A stretch of DNA of 61,143 nucleotides from Chitinispirillaceae bacterium (GCA_016929595.1 JAFGIN010000031.1:1-61143); one strand, 5' to 3'; shown: positions 8,678 to 17,550, numbered from the stretch's first letter. Program-made: numbers and translations. The notes: generated by a model from the sequence alone, not told the origin.

Positions 8678-9622
8678 TTACTTTATAAAATCGAGCTGAT
8701 CCTTTAAATCAGTAATCTCTTTTTTCCAGAAAGAGTCACTGCCCCAGTCGGGAAAGTTTTTTTTGAATTGTAAATCATCGATCTGACGGCTGCACCAAGC
8801 AAGAAAGTAAATCATTCGCATAGCCCGCAGTGGTTCTATACATTTCAAACTGTTGCGTTCAAATTCTCTGAAATGTTCATAACCTTCCAGAAACAGTTCA
8901 AGCTCACTGCGTGCATTATCGAGTCTGTCGGGGAGCAGCAGCCAGAGGTCCTGTACCGGAGGGCCCATAGCCATGTCGTCAAAATCAATAATAAACAAAC
9001 CTTCATTCATGCGGTCCAGGATATTGCCGTTGTGAAGATCTCCGTGTATCCGGATCTGCTCGATGCCGCTGAATGCTGGTTTACTGATTGAAATTATTTC
9101 ATTAACAACTTTGGAGTAGGGTTCTTTGTATCGTGGCGGAAGAACGTTTGTCCGCAAAAAATCAAGATCCTGCATTGTCGATAGTGTTGGATCTATGTGT
9201 ATCCTTGAGGTTGCCTTTTGTCGTGCCCCGACACAATGGATTCGGGATGTAAGCATTCCGATGCGGAGCCAGTCCTCCCAGGAGTTAATTTCCAGTTGTC
9301 GGCCGGCTTTTTTAGGAAAAAGAGCGAAAAAAATGCCATTTATTTCACCAACAGTGGTTCCGTTCTGAAGTTCGATCGGAGCCACAACGGGTATCTCAGC
9401 TTCCTGAAGCTCTCTGAGAAAGGTATGCTCATCGGCGATAGCCTGAGCAGTCCATCTACAGGGGCGATAAAATTTGGCAATAATCCTGGTAGCATCAACA
9501 GCCCTGAATTCGTATACCCGGTTGATATAACTTGGAAGCGGTGCGGTCATGCCGGTAAGTTTTTTTCCGAGTGCATTCTCAGCCGCACTTAAAAGGATGT
9601 TAATATCACTGTCAAAACCCAT
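8678..9622 (-). CDS. srkA: Stress response kinase SrkA-like (APH fold)
   Basis: 314-residue aminoglycoside-phosphotransferase-fold kinase of the SrkA/YihE type, a cytoplasmic Ser/Thr kinase linked in E. coli to survival under envelope and oxidative stress. Seen: the family block AKFYRPCRW (Lys near 50), catalytic loop HGDLHNGN with Asp195, metal-binding DFDD at 213-216 and GPPVQDLWLLLP after it, which is characteristic of SrkA rather than antibiotic kinases. Length is close to the E. coli protein. A GGAGA lies just upstream of the ATG. It is monocistronic, isolated by about 95 bases from the HAMP gene. Substrates are unknown. Confidence 0.85.
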   Translation of the reverse strand: MGFDSDINILLSAAENALGKKLTGMTAPLPSYINRVYEFRAVDATRIIAKFYRPCRWTAQAIADEHTFLRELQEAEIPVVAPIELQNGTTVGEINGIFFALFPKKAGRQLEINSWEDWLRIGMLTSRIHCVGARQKATSRIHIDPTLSTMQDLDFLRTNVLPPRYKEPYSKVVNEIISISKPAFSGIEQIRIHGDLHNGNILDRMNEGLFIIDFDDMAMGPPVQDLWLLLPDRLDNARSELELFLEGYEHFREFERNSLKCIEPLRAMRMIYFLAWCSRQIDDLQFKKNFPDWGSDSFWKKEITDLKDQLDFIK

Positions 9623-9717
9623 TTTTTCTCCATGTCAGTATAAGGGGAATATAATACCTGACATTGGTGGAGGATGCGGGTTGCAGTGAATGCGGTGGTA
9701 ACGTTATAAGAAAATTC

Positions 9718-10155
9718 CTAAACTCTCCATTTCTGTTGCTCCAGAACCTGGTTCAAAAGTGTTACAATTTGCTGTAACTCATCATCTTTTCTGATTGAAA
9801 TTGTAGGTGGTTCGTTGGAAGCAAGTGCCTGTTTAAGAATTGTTTCTATACGAAACAGAGGGCCCAGGATCCTGTGGGATAGTCTTATACTGAGGACCCA
9901 GGTCAGGAAAACAGAGCCTGCGATAGCAAGACCAATTAATGAAATCATCAATAAATGAAGATCTTTAACTTCATCTTCTGACGTTGTTAGTGGATCAAGA
10001 TTTAAAACAATAGTGAAAACTAAAGTAAAAAGAAAGATAACGAGCGAAAGGCTGGCCGTTTGCGACAAGATCAGGATGCGTGCATATCGAAGCTGGAGCT
10101 TTTTTTTATGATTATCAGGGACAATCTGGAAAATCTTCCTCCGATTTGTTTTCAT
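9718..10155 (-). CDS. Two-helix membrane protein with HAMP-like domain
   Basis: 145 residues: two hydrophobic helices (about 27-52 and 67-90) separated by a short polar loop, then a HAMP-like segment (about 90-142) with RILGPLFRIETIL and a DELQQIVTLLNQVL helix. No kinase, cyclase or methyl-accepting domain follows, so it resembles a receptor stub. Such stand-alone HAMP proteins may work with soluble partners, but none is adjacent. The first 25 residues are basic and cytoplasmic. AAGGA precedes the ATG. The gene is separated by 150 bases from the SUMF1 gene upstream. The name rests on pattern only. Confidence 0.6.
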   Translation of the reverse strand: MKTNRRKIFQIVPDNHKKKLQLRYARILILSQTASLSLVIFLFTLVFTIVLNLDPLTTSEDEVKDLHLLMISLIGLAIAGSVFLTWVLSIRLSHRILGPLFRIETILKQALASNEPPTISIRKDDELQQIVTLLNQVLEQQKWRV

Positions 10156-10306
10156 TACAAAATCCTTTGAAAGAGTGTAAGTGGCCTGCAGAAAAGACTG
10201 TAAGTTTAATTATATTTGTTTTTTTTAAAACAGGCTACATCTCTTTTATAATTAAAAGAGGGGGAAGCTTTTAATGGCTTAATTCATGAAGGTAAATTGA
10301 GACCAC

Positions 10307-12166
10307 TTATCTTTTACAACATCTGAGCCCTGTTTGTGGTTTGGCAGATCCATCAAGGCCTGGGGAAACGGTTTGACACTTTGAGTATGGACCTCCCATC
10401 ATGGCAGGTTCATTGTTCTTACCTTCAACCCATTCAAAAACATTTCCGGTCATATCAAAACCGCCAAATTTACTAACACAGTTAAGGCGGGCTCCGGATC
10501 TTTCAATCTGACGGGTATCTGAATTACATTTATTTTCTTCACGATTGAATCCATACGGGTACGGATTGCCTTCAATACCAGCGCAGGCCCATTCCCATTC
10601 TTCGGCAGTGCAGAGCCTTTTTCCATGAGATTCACAATACTTTTTTGCTTCAAGGAAAGAAATCGAAACAACAGGAACCTGATCTTTTCGGTTCGGGTAT
10701 TCGTATCTGTCGATGCATACCTTAAAAAAAGGCTTACCTTTCCTGCCGGGAGGCATGTCAACGAGGAACATATCGTTGGGGCAGAATAGAGGTTTAGCAT
10801 ATAATTTTATTGGATCTTCAATCTTACTGGAACTGTTCATGAAAATTCTAACTATATCAGCCCTGTTGATAACTTTGGTCGAGCCATCGAGAAGCTTCAT
10901 AATTACCGAATTATTGTTTTGGTTTTGAATCTGTCCAGTAATTTTTACATCAGCTCCCCGTACCCCCCAATCATCTACCTGAGGATTTTTAACAATGACC
11001 GTATCGATAGGTCCCTGGATAACATCTTTTTTAGTAGTATTATTCTCTTGTGGTGGAAGTGTCATTATCTGACGGATTGCTTCTTTTGTAATTGGTATTT
11101 TTGATCCATCTATATTGATCCTCAGCATCGATTTGTCTATAGAGGCTAATGTTCCCTTAAATGATGTTCCCCCCGCAATAATAACTTCAAGAAACAGATT
11201 GTCCACTCCGGTGTTCATTAGTTCTTCATAGGAAAGTTGAACCCTGTCTGATAGTTTCTTAATATCTTTTTTAGGGCGTTGAATCAGCTCATAGTTTTTT
11301 ACCAATGATAATCGGAAAAGGTACGGTTTTCCATCAATAGTTTCAAGTGTGAGACTCGTATCGTTTTTGGCTTCAACAACACCTGTCAATTCGTCACCTG
11401 TTGTTAAAGTAATTTTATATGTGCCTTTCAAAATAATATCATCTGCAGATTTTGCAGGAGGAACATACGTTTTCGAAGTGGAGTCGTTTAATGGTGTACC
11501 TGCGATTGCTGTAGTACCATTCACCTGGTACCACTGTTTCCAGTCCTGTTGTTGTGTACCAATTGAAGCACCGGTGATTCTTGTAAGAGTGCAGGCACCA
11601 ATATGAAAATACAAAGTTACGGTAATGTTTACAGTTGCACGGACAATCGCTCCTGATGCACCCACTTTTTTATCGATAAAATCGATCTGGTGAGTGGTGA
11701 TAACGCTGTTTTCACACAGAGTCATTGAATTATAATCCAGTACCGGAGACGAAAGGATAAACTTGTTTTTCTCACTGGTAAGGTAGGTCATTAACCAGTC
11801 TTCAAACATACCCTCACCCGAGTAACTGGCATTTCTGATCTCTGTAACGTGAACAACTATGGGATAGTTTTCTATGAGTAAAGGTATAGCCTCAGATGCT
11901 CCACTGCCCATATTACCAAGCTTTATTGCTGCTCTGTACCCCTTCGAAACCGTTTCCCGTGGTAATTGGGGTGGAATGTTCTGACCTGTTCGTGTATAGA
12001 AAGAGTATGCCTCGGAGCTGTAGTATATAGGTGGAATCGCCTTTAGTTCCTGTATAAGTGTTTCAATTGAAGTTTGTCCCTGCAGTGAAACGGTTAGAAA
12101 AAGAACGATATTCACAAATAATAGGAACGATGATTGTGATCTATTATCTTTGATATTTCGAAACAT
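10307..12166 (-). CDS. Secreted SUMF1 (formylglycine-enzyme-like) protein with three beta modules
   Basis: 619 residues with a signal peptide (about 12-31). Residues 35-240 form an unrecognised domain. Three related short beta modules follow at about 245-297, 325-368 and 405-443, each running TG-x-V/L then a Ser/Thr-Leu pair, a DG turn and an I/V-rich end; they resemble small SH3/Sm-like barrels. Residues 465-619 are a SUMF1/FGE-sulfatase domain (IDRYEYPN, GKRLCTAEEWEWACAG, GNVFEWVEG, GLRCCKR). SUMF1 domains include formylglycine-generating enzymes, but many secreted bacterial members are non-enzymatic; the second catalytic Cys pattern is not clearly kept, so I would not claim sulfatase activation. 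GGAGG precedes the start. Monocistronic. Confidence 0.72.
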   Translation of the reverse strand: MFRNIKDNRSQSSFLLFVNIVLFLTVSLQGQTSIETLIQELKAIPPIYYSSEAYSFYTRTGQNIPPQLPRETVSKGYRAAIKLGNMGSGASEAIPLLIENYPIVVHVTEIRNASYSGEGMFEDWLMTYLTSEKNKFILSSPVLDYNSMTLCENSVITTHQIDFIDKKVGASGAIVRATVNITVTLYFHIGACTLTRITGASIGTQQQDWKQWYQVNGTTAIAGTPLNDSTSKTYVPPAKSADDIILKGTYKITLTTGDELTGVVEAKNDTSLTLETIDGKPYLFRLSLVKNYELIQRPKKDIKKLSDRVQLSYEELMNTGVDNLFLEVIIAGGTSFKGTLASIDKSMLRINIDGSKIPITKEAIRQIMTLPPQENNTTKKDVIQGPIDTVIVKNPQVDDWGVRGADVKITGQIQNQNNNSVIMKLLDGSTKVINRADIVRIFMNSSSKIEDPIKLYAKPLFCPNDMFLVDMPPGRKGKPFFKVCIDRYEYPNRKDQVPVVSISFLEAKKYCESHGKRLCTAEEWEWACAGIEGNPYPYGFNREENKCNSDTRQIERSGARLNCVSKFGGFDMTGNVFEWVEGKNNEPAMMGGPYSKCQTVSPGLDGSAKPQTGLRCCKR

Positions 12167-12439
12167 TGGAATCCTCCGATGCAGGATTAAAACGGTATGA
12201 ACTGATTTTTAAATATCGACTGTATAAATATATAAGCTTAATCCCGGCAGAGCAACCTTAAGTTCAATACGAGACTGCAGAATAAGCAATATCAGTACCG
12301 CTAGACCGAAATATTAAATGGGATGTAGTATAGAATGGTATAGTCCAAAACCGTTTTTTGAACTTTAGCTTTTGGCCTGAACGTGCCGAATAGTACAATA
12401 AAAGAGTAGAGCAATCTGAAAAAAAGAGGAGGGTAAACG

Positions 12440-12595
12440 ATGACCAATCAGAGAGGTGAGCAATACGTCACATTTGATGACCGCCCTGAGAGGGAGAATG
12501 TGATTGAGAAAGATGAAATACTTAGTCTCATTATCGATATAGAAATCATGTCAACAGCTGAATTCTACAGAAAATACTTTGGTCAGAAAAAATGA
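12440..12595 (+). CDS. Small acidic protein, 51 residues
   Basis: Short frame from ATG 12440 to TGA 12593-12595 with an excellent ribosome binding site (AGGAGGG at 12427-12433, 6 bases from the ATG). The protein starts MTNQRGEQYVTFDDRPE and ends EFYRKYFGQKK; the middle is an acidic, hydrophobic helix (EILSLIIDIEIMS). No signal peptide, no Cys. It is the only plus-strand gene between 3 and 14 kb. I do not recognise the family. The strong Shine-Dalgarno and balanced codon use argue for translation. A hairpin-rich stretch follows at 12616-12697. Confidence 0.55.
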   Translation: MTNQRGEQYVTFDDRPERENVIEKDEILSLIIDIEIMSTAEFYRKYFGQKK

Positions 12596-12615
12596 AAAAA
12601 AAGTGAGGCGATGGT

Positions 12616-12697
12616 GGATTGAATATTCGAGAATTCTTATTCTTCAAGCTGGCGGTACAACAGCCAGCTGGAAAAATATGAAAAACGAATTCAATCC
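12616..12697. terminator. Nested hairpins between small gene and manA
   Basis: Outer arms GGATTGAAT (12616-12624) and ATTCAATCC (12689-12697) pair perfectly; an inner pair AGCTGGC (12647-12653) and GCCAGCT (12663-12669) does so across nine bases. On the plus strand the outer arm is followed by ATTTTAC. It may terminate the small gene and/or manA (stop at 12711), or be a structured RNA element. Confidence 0.45.
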
Positions 12698-12710
12698 ATT
12701 TTACATACTT

Positions 12711-13799
12711 CTAAATGGCTTTACCACCTAAAATTGCACATAACTGATTGTTTTTAGATTGGCCTGCAAGAGATATAATAGTAGCTTGTTCTATTTTGTT
12801 CTTTGTTAAAGGCTCAATAATATCTTGAATCAGATCGGGGATAAACGTAAGTAGTATCTTACTGTTGCTATTTGCGCGGACAGTTACCTCTTTAAGGACT
12901 GCTGGCAGTAGAATTGTTTTACCCTGCTCAATAATTTTTTCATTACCACCATATCGTACTGAAATGAAACCCTCAACAACAGTTACTATTCTGAAAGAAT
13001 TTCTTTGTTGTAGTATGATATCGGATGGTTTCAAAAAGAGGTACTCTTCAAGTGCGAACTGTTTGCATGCGATCCGCAGCGAATAAACATAGTCATTGCA
13101 TTCTATAGTTACAGGATCAATCTTATACGACAATTCTCCCTGCATTTCAAGAGCATCAAGAGCCTGTTCTATATGAAGTTCTCGGGACTTGTTGGATGCA
13201 TCACTGCGGTCCCAGTCGTAAAGACGAAATGTGGTATCTGAAGATTGTTGTACTTCGTAAATCAGACAATTACCCATTATGGCATGTACCGTACCCGATG
13301 GAATGTAATACATTTCACCGGTTTTTATTGGAACTTCATTGAGAATAGAATGCAGTGATTTTGATTCTAATGCAGCTATGATGGTATCTCTGGTTACATC
13401 ACGGGAAAAACCGGTAATAAGTGAAGCGCCATCCTTCGCATCTGCAACGTACCAGCACTCCGATTTCGCGTCTTTTGAACGGATGCCGGGATGAACCTGA
13501 ACAGAAAGGCGGTTTGATGCGTCGATAAATTTGATCAGAAGGGGAAACTGGACATGAGAACTACTTCCTGTAAGTTCGCGAGGTGCTCCTTTAACAAGTT
13601 CTCCGAGGGAGACACCCTGAAGATCACCTGAATTTACTATACTCTGTGAAGATTGAAACCCCGATAACTCCCACGATTCACCAATCAATTTGCCTGAAGT
13701 GATCTGACGATTATACTTATCTTTTAATGTACTGCCACCCCATATTTTCTCGAAATAAATTGGCTCAAATGATAATGGTTCAACTGGAAGCTTAATCAT
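12711..13799 (-). CDS. manA: Mannose-6-phosphate isomerase, class I
   Basis: 362-residue cupin-fold zinc enzyme interconverting fructose-6-phosphate and mannose-6-phosphate, supplying mannose/GDP-mannose for glycans and probably for the polysaccharide locus further on. Seen: EKIWGG near residue 17, SVQVHPG (zinc and substrate region), the zinc-ligand region IPSGTVHAI, and YEVQQSSDTTFRLYDWDR, typical of the Bacillus-like short type I family. It starts with ATGA overlapping the stop of the STAS gene, so the two are translationally coupled. The pairing of a sugar isomerase with a STAS protein is not one I know as standard. Confidence 0.9.
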   Translation of the reverse strand: MIKLPVEPLSFEPIYFEKIWGGSTLKDKYNRQITSGKLIGESWELSGFQSSQSIVNSGDLQGVSLGELVKGAPRELTGSSSHVQFPLLIKFIDASNRLSVQVHPGIRSKDAKSECWYVADAKDGASLITGFSRDVTRDTIIAALESKSLHSILNEVPIKTGEMYYIPSGTVHAIMGNCLIYEVQQSSDTTFRLYDWDRSDASNKSRELHIEQALDALEMQGELSYKIDPVTIECNDYVYSLRIACKQFALEEYLFLKPSDIILQQRNSFRIVTVVEGFISVRYGGNEKIIEQGKTILLPAVLKEVTVRANSNSKILLTFIPDLIQDIIEPLTKNKIEQATIISLAGQSKNNQLCAILGGKAI

Positions 13800-14152
13800 A
13801 CCTTTTCTTTTTCGAGTATTTCACTCGCAAAATCCTCAAATGTTTTAAACAGGAAGCCTTCGAATACAATATCAAATTTTAGTGTTTCAAAAATATAGTT
13901 AATATACTCGTTTGATGAAATGATGAAAATCGCACCATTAAGTTTTCTTACCTTATTGAGGTTATAAACAAGTGCACCTATACCGCCACTACAAATAAAA
14001 GTAACTTCATCAAGATTGAATACAATATGGTAACTTCCTGTTTCGATAACCTGTTGGATTTCTTTGTCAAGTAACCGGGCACTTTCCCAGTCAATACGAC
14101 CTGATGGTTTTACAACTTTGTACTTACCGATCTCAGTTACCGAAAGCTCCAC
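13796..14152 (-). CDS. STAS-domain anti-sigma-factor-antagonist-like protein
   Basis: 118 residues forming a single STAS domain: IGKYKVVKPSGRIDWESA at the N-terminus, then NLDEVTFICSGGIGALV with the Ser (in CSGG) that is phosphorylated by cognate kinases in SpoIIAA/RsbV-type proteins. Start codon is GTG at 14152 with AGGAG about 7 bases upstream. Partner-switching STAS proteins need an anti-sigma/HATPase kinase and a PP2C phosphatase; neither is adjacent, but the response regulator at 22831-23772 carries an HATPase domain of the right general type. Overlaps manA by 4 bases. Role in this organism unknown. Confidence 0.8.
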   Translation of the reverse strand: MELSVTEIGKYKVVKPSGRIDWESARLLDKEIQQVIETGSYHIVFNLDEVTFICSGGIGALVYNLNKVRKLNGAIFIISSNEYINYIFETLKFDIVFEGFLFKTFEDFASEILEKEKV

Positions 14153-14170
14153 ATTAAGCTCCTTTAAAAA

Positions 14171-14353
14171 TTATTGGATCTCTTTGTACTCTCCATCACT
14201 GATATCGGCTCCTTCAGAATTAAACCGCTTTGTCGAATTCACGTCTTTTGACGTCGGCTTCGATTTATTCTGAAAACCTGGAATCAGTCCGATAAAGAAT
14301 CGGATTACGAGAAAGAGGATCACTAATTCAATTAGTTTTAATAATGTTAGCAT
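14171..14353 (-). CDS. Small single-helix membrane protein
   Basis: 60 residues: one hydrophobic helix (about 3-25, LIELVILFLVIRFFIGLIPG) then a polar tail with SEGADISDGEYKEIQ. It lies 18 bases upstream of the STAS gene on the same strand, suggesting a three-gene unit with STAS and manA. The ribosome site is weak. No family recognised. Confidence 0.5.
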   Translation of the reverse strand: MLTLLKLIELVILFLVIRFFIGLIPGFQNKSKPTSKDVNSTKRFNSEGADISDGEYKEIQ

Positions 14354-14571
14354 AGGTACTTTTAAAATACCACTATTATGGTATAATTTGAGCTTCCAGG
14401 ATTCAACATCTAAGTTTTAGTAGAAAAAGAAAATAAATTATTCTACCCTTGCGTATTTAGAAAATATTTAATTTCTGTTCAAAATGACTTAGTTTGCTAT
14501 TCTTAAACATTGTCATGGAATTTATAAATATGAACAGCAAATATAAATTTTAAAATACCCGGAGGAGATTA
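14354..14571. promoter_or_regulatory. Divergent promoter region, membrane protein / moxR
   Basis: AT-rich 218-base gap between the minus-strand small membrane gene and plus-strand moxR; it must contain promoters for both. No clear -35/-10 pair or operator was chosen. moxR has a strong CGGAGGAG at 14559-14566. Confidence 0.35.
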
Positions 14572-15561
14572 ATGACTGTAGACATTTCAGCCCTAAATGA
14601 AAAAATTAAAGAAGAAAGTAGTTTCGTTACACTTTTACGTAATGAACTTGGTAAAGTAATAATTGGTCAATCCCGAATGGTTGATCGCCTTTTAATTGGA
14701 ATCCTTACTCGTGGCCATGTTCTTCTTGAAGGTGTTCCGGGGCTTGCAAAAACGCTGGCGGTTTCTACTCTTGCAAAAATTGTTGACACAGGATTTAAAC
14801 GCATTCAATTTACCCCGGATCTCCTTCCGGCCGATCTGATTGGAACGATGGTCTTTAATCAGAAGTCAGGTGAATTTGTCGCAAAAAAGGGACCGCTTTT
14901 TTCTAACATTATTCTGGCTGATGAAATAAACCGTGCACCAGCTAAAGTACAAAGCGCCCTTCTTGAAGCAATGCAGGAGCGTCAGGTAACCATCGGAGAA
15001 CAAACCTACAAGCTTGATGAGCCATTTTTGGTTCTGGCTACTCAAAACCCGATCGAACAGGAAGGAACATATCCTCTCCCGGAAGCTCAGGTTGACCGTT
15101 TTATGATGAAATTAAAAGTTGTCTATCCAACTCGTGAAGAAGAAAAACAGATTCTTTCGAGAATGGGAAAAGGGGAGGTACCTGAAGTGTCCAGAGTGAT
15201 TTCTGTAGATAAAATTCTCAGTGCACGCAGTACTGTTTCTGAGATCTATATGGATCCAAAAGTAGAAGACTATATTGTCAATATAGTCTATGCCAGTCGT
15301 GAGCCACATTCTGTCGGCTTAGGAGATCTTAAACCTCTGATTTCGTATGGTGCCTCACCACGTGCAACACTTTTCCTTACTCGTGCAGCAAGAGCACATG
15401 CTTTCATTCGGGGAAGAGGTTATGTAACACCTGAGGATGTTAAATCGATAGGTCTCGATATACTTCGTCACAGAATTATTGTAACATATGAAGCGGAAGC
15501 AGAAAATATTACTTCTGAAGATATCGTTCAGAAAATATTTGACAGTGTTGAAGTACCGTGA
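14572..15561 (+). CDS. moxR: MoxR-family AAA+ ATPase
   Basis: 329-residue MoxR ATPase. Walker A GVPGLAKT (near residue 54), Walker B ILADEINRAP, a sensor 1 region LATQNPIEQEGTYPLPEAQ and RFMMKL, and the C-terminal lid EDVKSIGLDILRHRI are all typical. MoxR proteins act as chaperone-like ATPases that mature or activate partner complexes, usually with DUF58 and vWA proteins encoded alongside. It heads a plus-strand unit with the TPR protein (30-base gap) and DUF58. The length is standard. Confidence 0.92.
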   Translation: MTVDISALNEKIKEESSFVTLLRNELGKVIIGQSRMVDRLLIGILTRGHVLLEGVPGLAKTLAVSTLAKIVDTGFKRIQFTPDLLPADLIGTMVFNQKSGEFVAKKGPLFSNIILADEINRAPAKVQSALLEAMQERQVTIGEQTYKLDEPFLVLATQNPIEQEGTYPLPEAQVDRFMMKLKVVYPTREEEKQILSRMGKGEVPEVSRVISVDKILSARSTVSEIYMDPKVEDYIVNIVYASREPHSVGLGDLKPLISYGASPRATLFLTRAARAHAFIRGRGYVTPEDVKSIGLDILRHRIIVTYEAEAENITSEDIVQKIFDSVEVP

Positions 15562-15591
15562 TCAAACAAAGATGTATTCGTAGTACTTAAT

Positions 15592-16605
15592 ATGTTGTTT
15601 TTAATAAAAATATGGTCTTTTTCCAGAGAGCATTCTCTTTCGGCATTTCTGATTGTTGCTGTGGCAGGAATGTTTTTCTATATCTTTGCAGAAAATGAGA
15701 TTATCTATGATCCTGAGAAGGGTATAACTTTTTCAAAAGGCTCCCCTGTATCAGATCAGCCATCTGTTACAAAAAATGTTCCTGAAAGAAAAATTATTCA
15801 TACAGCACCGGTTCGACCAGTATCTTCCGTAAGTCATTCCTCAAAAAAGGAAGATCTGCATATAAATCGTAAGAAAGATCCGCCTGAAGTCTATTTCAAA
15901 TCAGGTTTGGAGTATTTCAAGAATGGAGATTTCAACAACGCATTGAAAAATTTCAATTATGCAGATTCGCTGACCGAATTCCCTTTGTATAAACTCTGGA
16001 AAGCCAAGGTGTTAAGGAGGATGGACAAGTATCAGCCTATGCTTGCTCTGCTTATTAAAATTACAACAGAAACAGATAATTCAGATGTAGCAGATGATGC
16101 CCTGCTTGAAATGGCCATTCATTATAAAAGCATTAATGATTACGAAAAATCTTTGCAGACATTGACCCGGCTTATTGAACAATATCCATTTGGCCTTTCC
16201 AGTGCTACAGGTGAAGAACTCTCTTCCATAGCCAGAGATCAGCGTCGTTTGATTCGTCAGGAAATGATTAACAGTCTGGCCATTCTTGGATATCAAAAAG
16301 ATGATCTTGCAACTGCTTACCACCAGTTTCAAAAAGAAAACGACCTTGAAATCACCGGGACCGGAACGATTGAAACGGTATCTCTTATTAAGCATCTGAA
16401 TGAAATGACGCTGAAAAATCATGAGAAAGAGATCCAAAAAACTAAGCAACTTGAAAAATATCAAAGTCTTATGCTCCCTGTTTATTTACTGTTGTTTGGT
16501 ACAATTACTTCTCTTTTTGTGTTACGAATGAAAATTAATTCCCGAAAAAAACAGTTACTCGAATTGAAACATACAATAATAGAACTCGATACAGGAAAAC
16601 TATGA
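15592..16605 (+). CDS. Membrane TPR protein with peptidoglycan-binding-like domain
   Basis: 337 residues: N-terminal transmembrane helix (about 15-33), a Ser/Pro-rich linker, two or three TPR-like repeats (about 98-210: YFKSGLEYFKNGDFNNALKN and DDALLEMAIHYKSINDYEKS), then a segment that looks like a PG_binding_1 domain (about 222-270, LGYQKDDLATAYHQFQKEND) and a second transmembrane helix (about 288-308). Topology would put TPRs and the wall-binding domain in the periplasm with both ends inside. It lies between moxR and DUF58, overlapping the latter by 4 bases, so it is probably the membrane or cell-wall anchor of that ATPase module. No exact family recognised. Confidence 0.65.
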   Translation: MLFLIKIWSFSREHSLSAFLIVAVAGMFFYIFAENEIIYDPEKGITFSKGSPVSDQPSVTKNVPERKIIHTAPVRPVSSVSHSSKKEDLHINRKKDPPEVYFKSGLEYFKNGDFNNALKNFNYADSLTEFPLYKLWKAKVLRRMDKYQPMLALLIKITTETDNSDVADDALLEMAIHYKSINDYEKSLQTLTRLIEQYPFGLSSATGEELSSIARDQRRLIRQEMINSLAILGYQKDDLATAYHQFQKENDLEITGTGTIETVSLIKHLNEMTLKNHEKEIQKTKQLEKYQSLMLPVYLLLFGTITSLFVLRMKINSRKKQLLELKHTIIELDTGKL

Positions 16606-17480
16606 TTCCCAAAGAAGTTATTCAAAAGGTCAGACGAATTGAAATTAAAACCAAGCGTGTTGTTGACTCTATTCTTTCGGGTGAATACCACAGTGCCTTT
16701 AAAGGGAAGGGAATGGAGTTCTCCGAAGTACGAAATTATATCGAAGGCGATGATATCAGATCCATTGATTGGAACGTAACTGCCCGCATGGGATCACCTT
16801 ATATCAAGAAACATACTGAAGAGCGGGAGCTTTCGGTAATGCTCATGGTTGATGCATCTGCCTCTGGAAGCTTTGGTTCCCTGGATAAGTTCAAAGGTGA
16901 AATTGCAGTTGAACTCTGTGCACTATTGGCATTTTCAGCAATAAAAAATAATGACAGGGTCGGCCTGATCATTTTTACTTCTGAAGTGGAACTGTATATT
17001 CCTCCGCAAAAAGGTAAGAATCATGTACTTCATGTGATTAGAGAGATGCTCTATTTTAAACCGGGAAAGAAAGCTACCAATATCAGCGCTGCGCTGGGAT
17101 TCCTCAATAAAGTTCAAACACGCAGAGCTGTAGTATTTCTTGTATCTGATTTTTTCTCATCTGATTATTCAGCGGCACTAAGAATTTCCTCAAAAAAACA
17201 TGATCTCATAGCTGTCAGCCTTAATGACCCCCGTGAGGTTTCGTTTCCTGATGTCGGTTTAATTGAACTTGAGGATGCTGAGACAGGAAAAACAGTTCTT
17301 GTAGATTCCGGGAGTAAAACATTCCGGGAGTTGTACTCAAAAAAGATGCAGCTTCAATATCAAAAAACTCAAACTCTATTTCGAAACAACGGCATCGATG
17401 AAATTCACATTTCAACTGAAATTGAATACGTTGTCCCACTTGTAAAGTTTTTTAAAAAGCGCGAAAAATTACTTCAATAA
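16602..17480 (+). CDS. DUF58-family vWA-like protein
   Basis: 292 residues. The DUF58 signature YIEGDDIRSIDWNVTARMG sits near residues 46-64, followed by a von Willebrand A-like domain with the MIDAS-type DASASGS (about 85-91) and SDFFSSDY. DUF58 proteins are the regular partners of MoxR ATPases; they are thought to bind metal-dependent ligands and take part in complex assembly or envelope stress. It is the last gene of the moxR unit, coupled by a 4-base overlap to the TPR gene; AGGA precedes its ATG. A hairpin terminator follows. Confidence 0.88.
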   Translation: MIPKEVIQKVRRIEIKTKRVVDSILSGEYHSAFKGKGMEFSEVRNYIEGDDIRSIDWNVTARMGSPYIKKHTEERELSVMLMVDASASGSFGSLDKFKGEIAVELCALLAFSAIKNNDRVGLIIFTSEVELYIPPQKGKNHVLHVIREMLYFKPGKKATNISAALGFLNKVQTRRAVVFLVSDFFSSDYSAALRISSKKHDLIAVSLNDPREVSFPDVGLIELEDAETGKTVLVDSGSKTFRELYSKKMQLQYQKTQTLFRNNGIDEIHISTEIEYVVPLVKFFKKREKLLQ

Positions 17481-17482
17481 AA

Positions 17483-17513
17483 AAAGGATCGGTACAATTA
17501 GTACCAATCCTTT
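17483..17513. terminator. Bidirectional terminator between DUF58 and RG-rich gene
   Basis: AAAGGATCGGTAC (17483-17495) and GTACCAATCCTTT (17501-17513) form a 13-base stem with one mismatch and a 5-base loop, flanked by A-run and T-run. It lies between convergent genes. Confidence 0.75.
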
Positions 17514-17550
17514 ATACATCGTGATCAAATCAAAAAAAGATTGTTCTATA

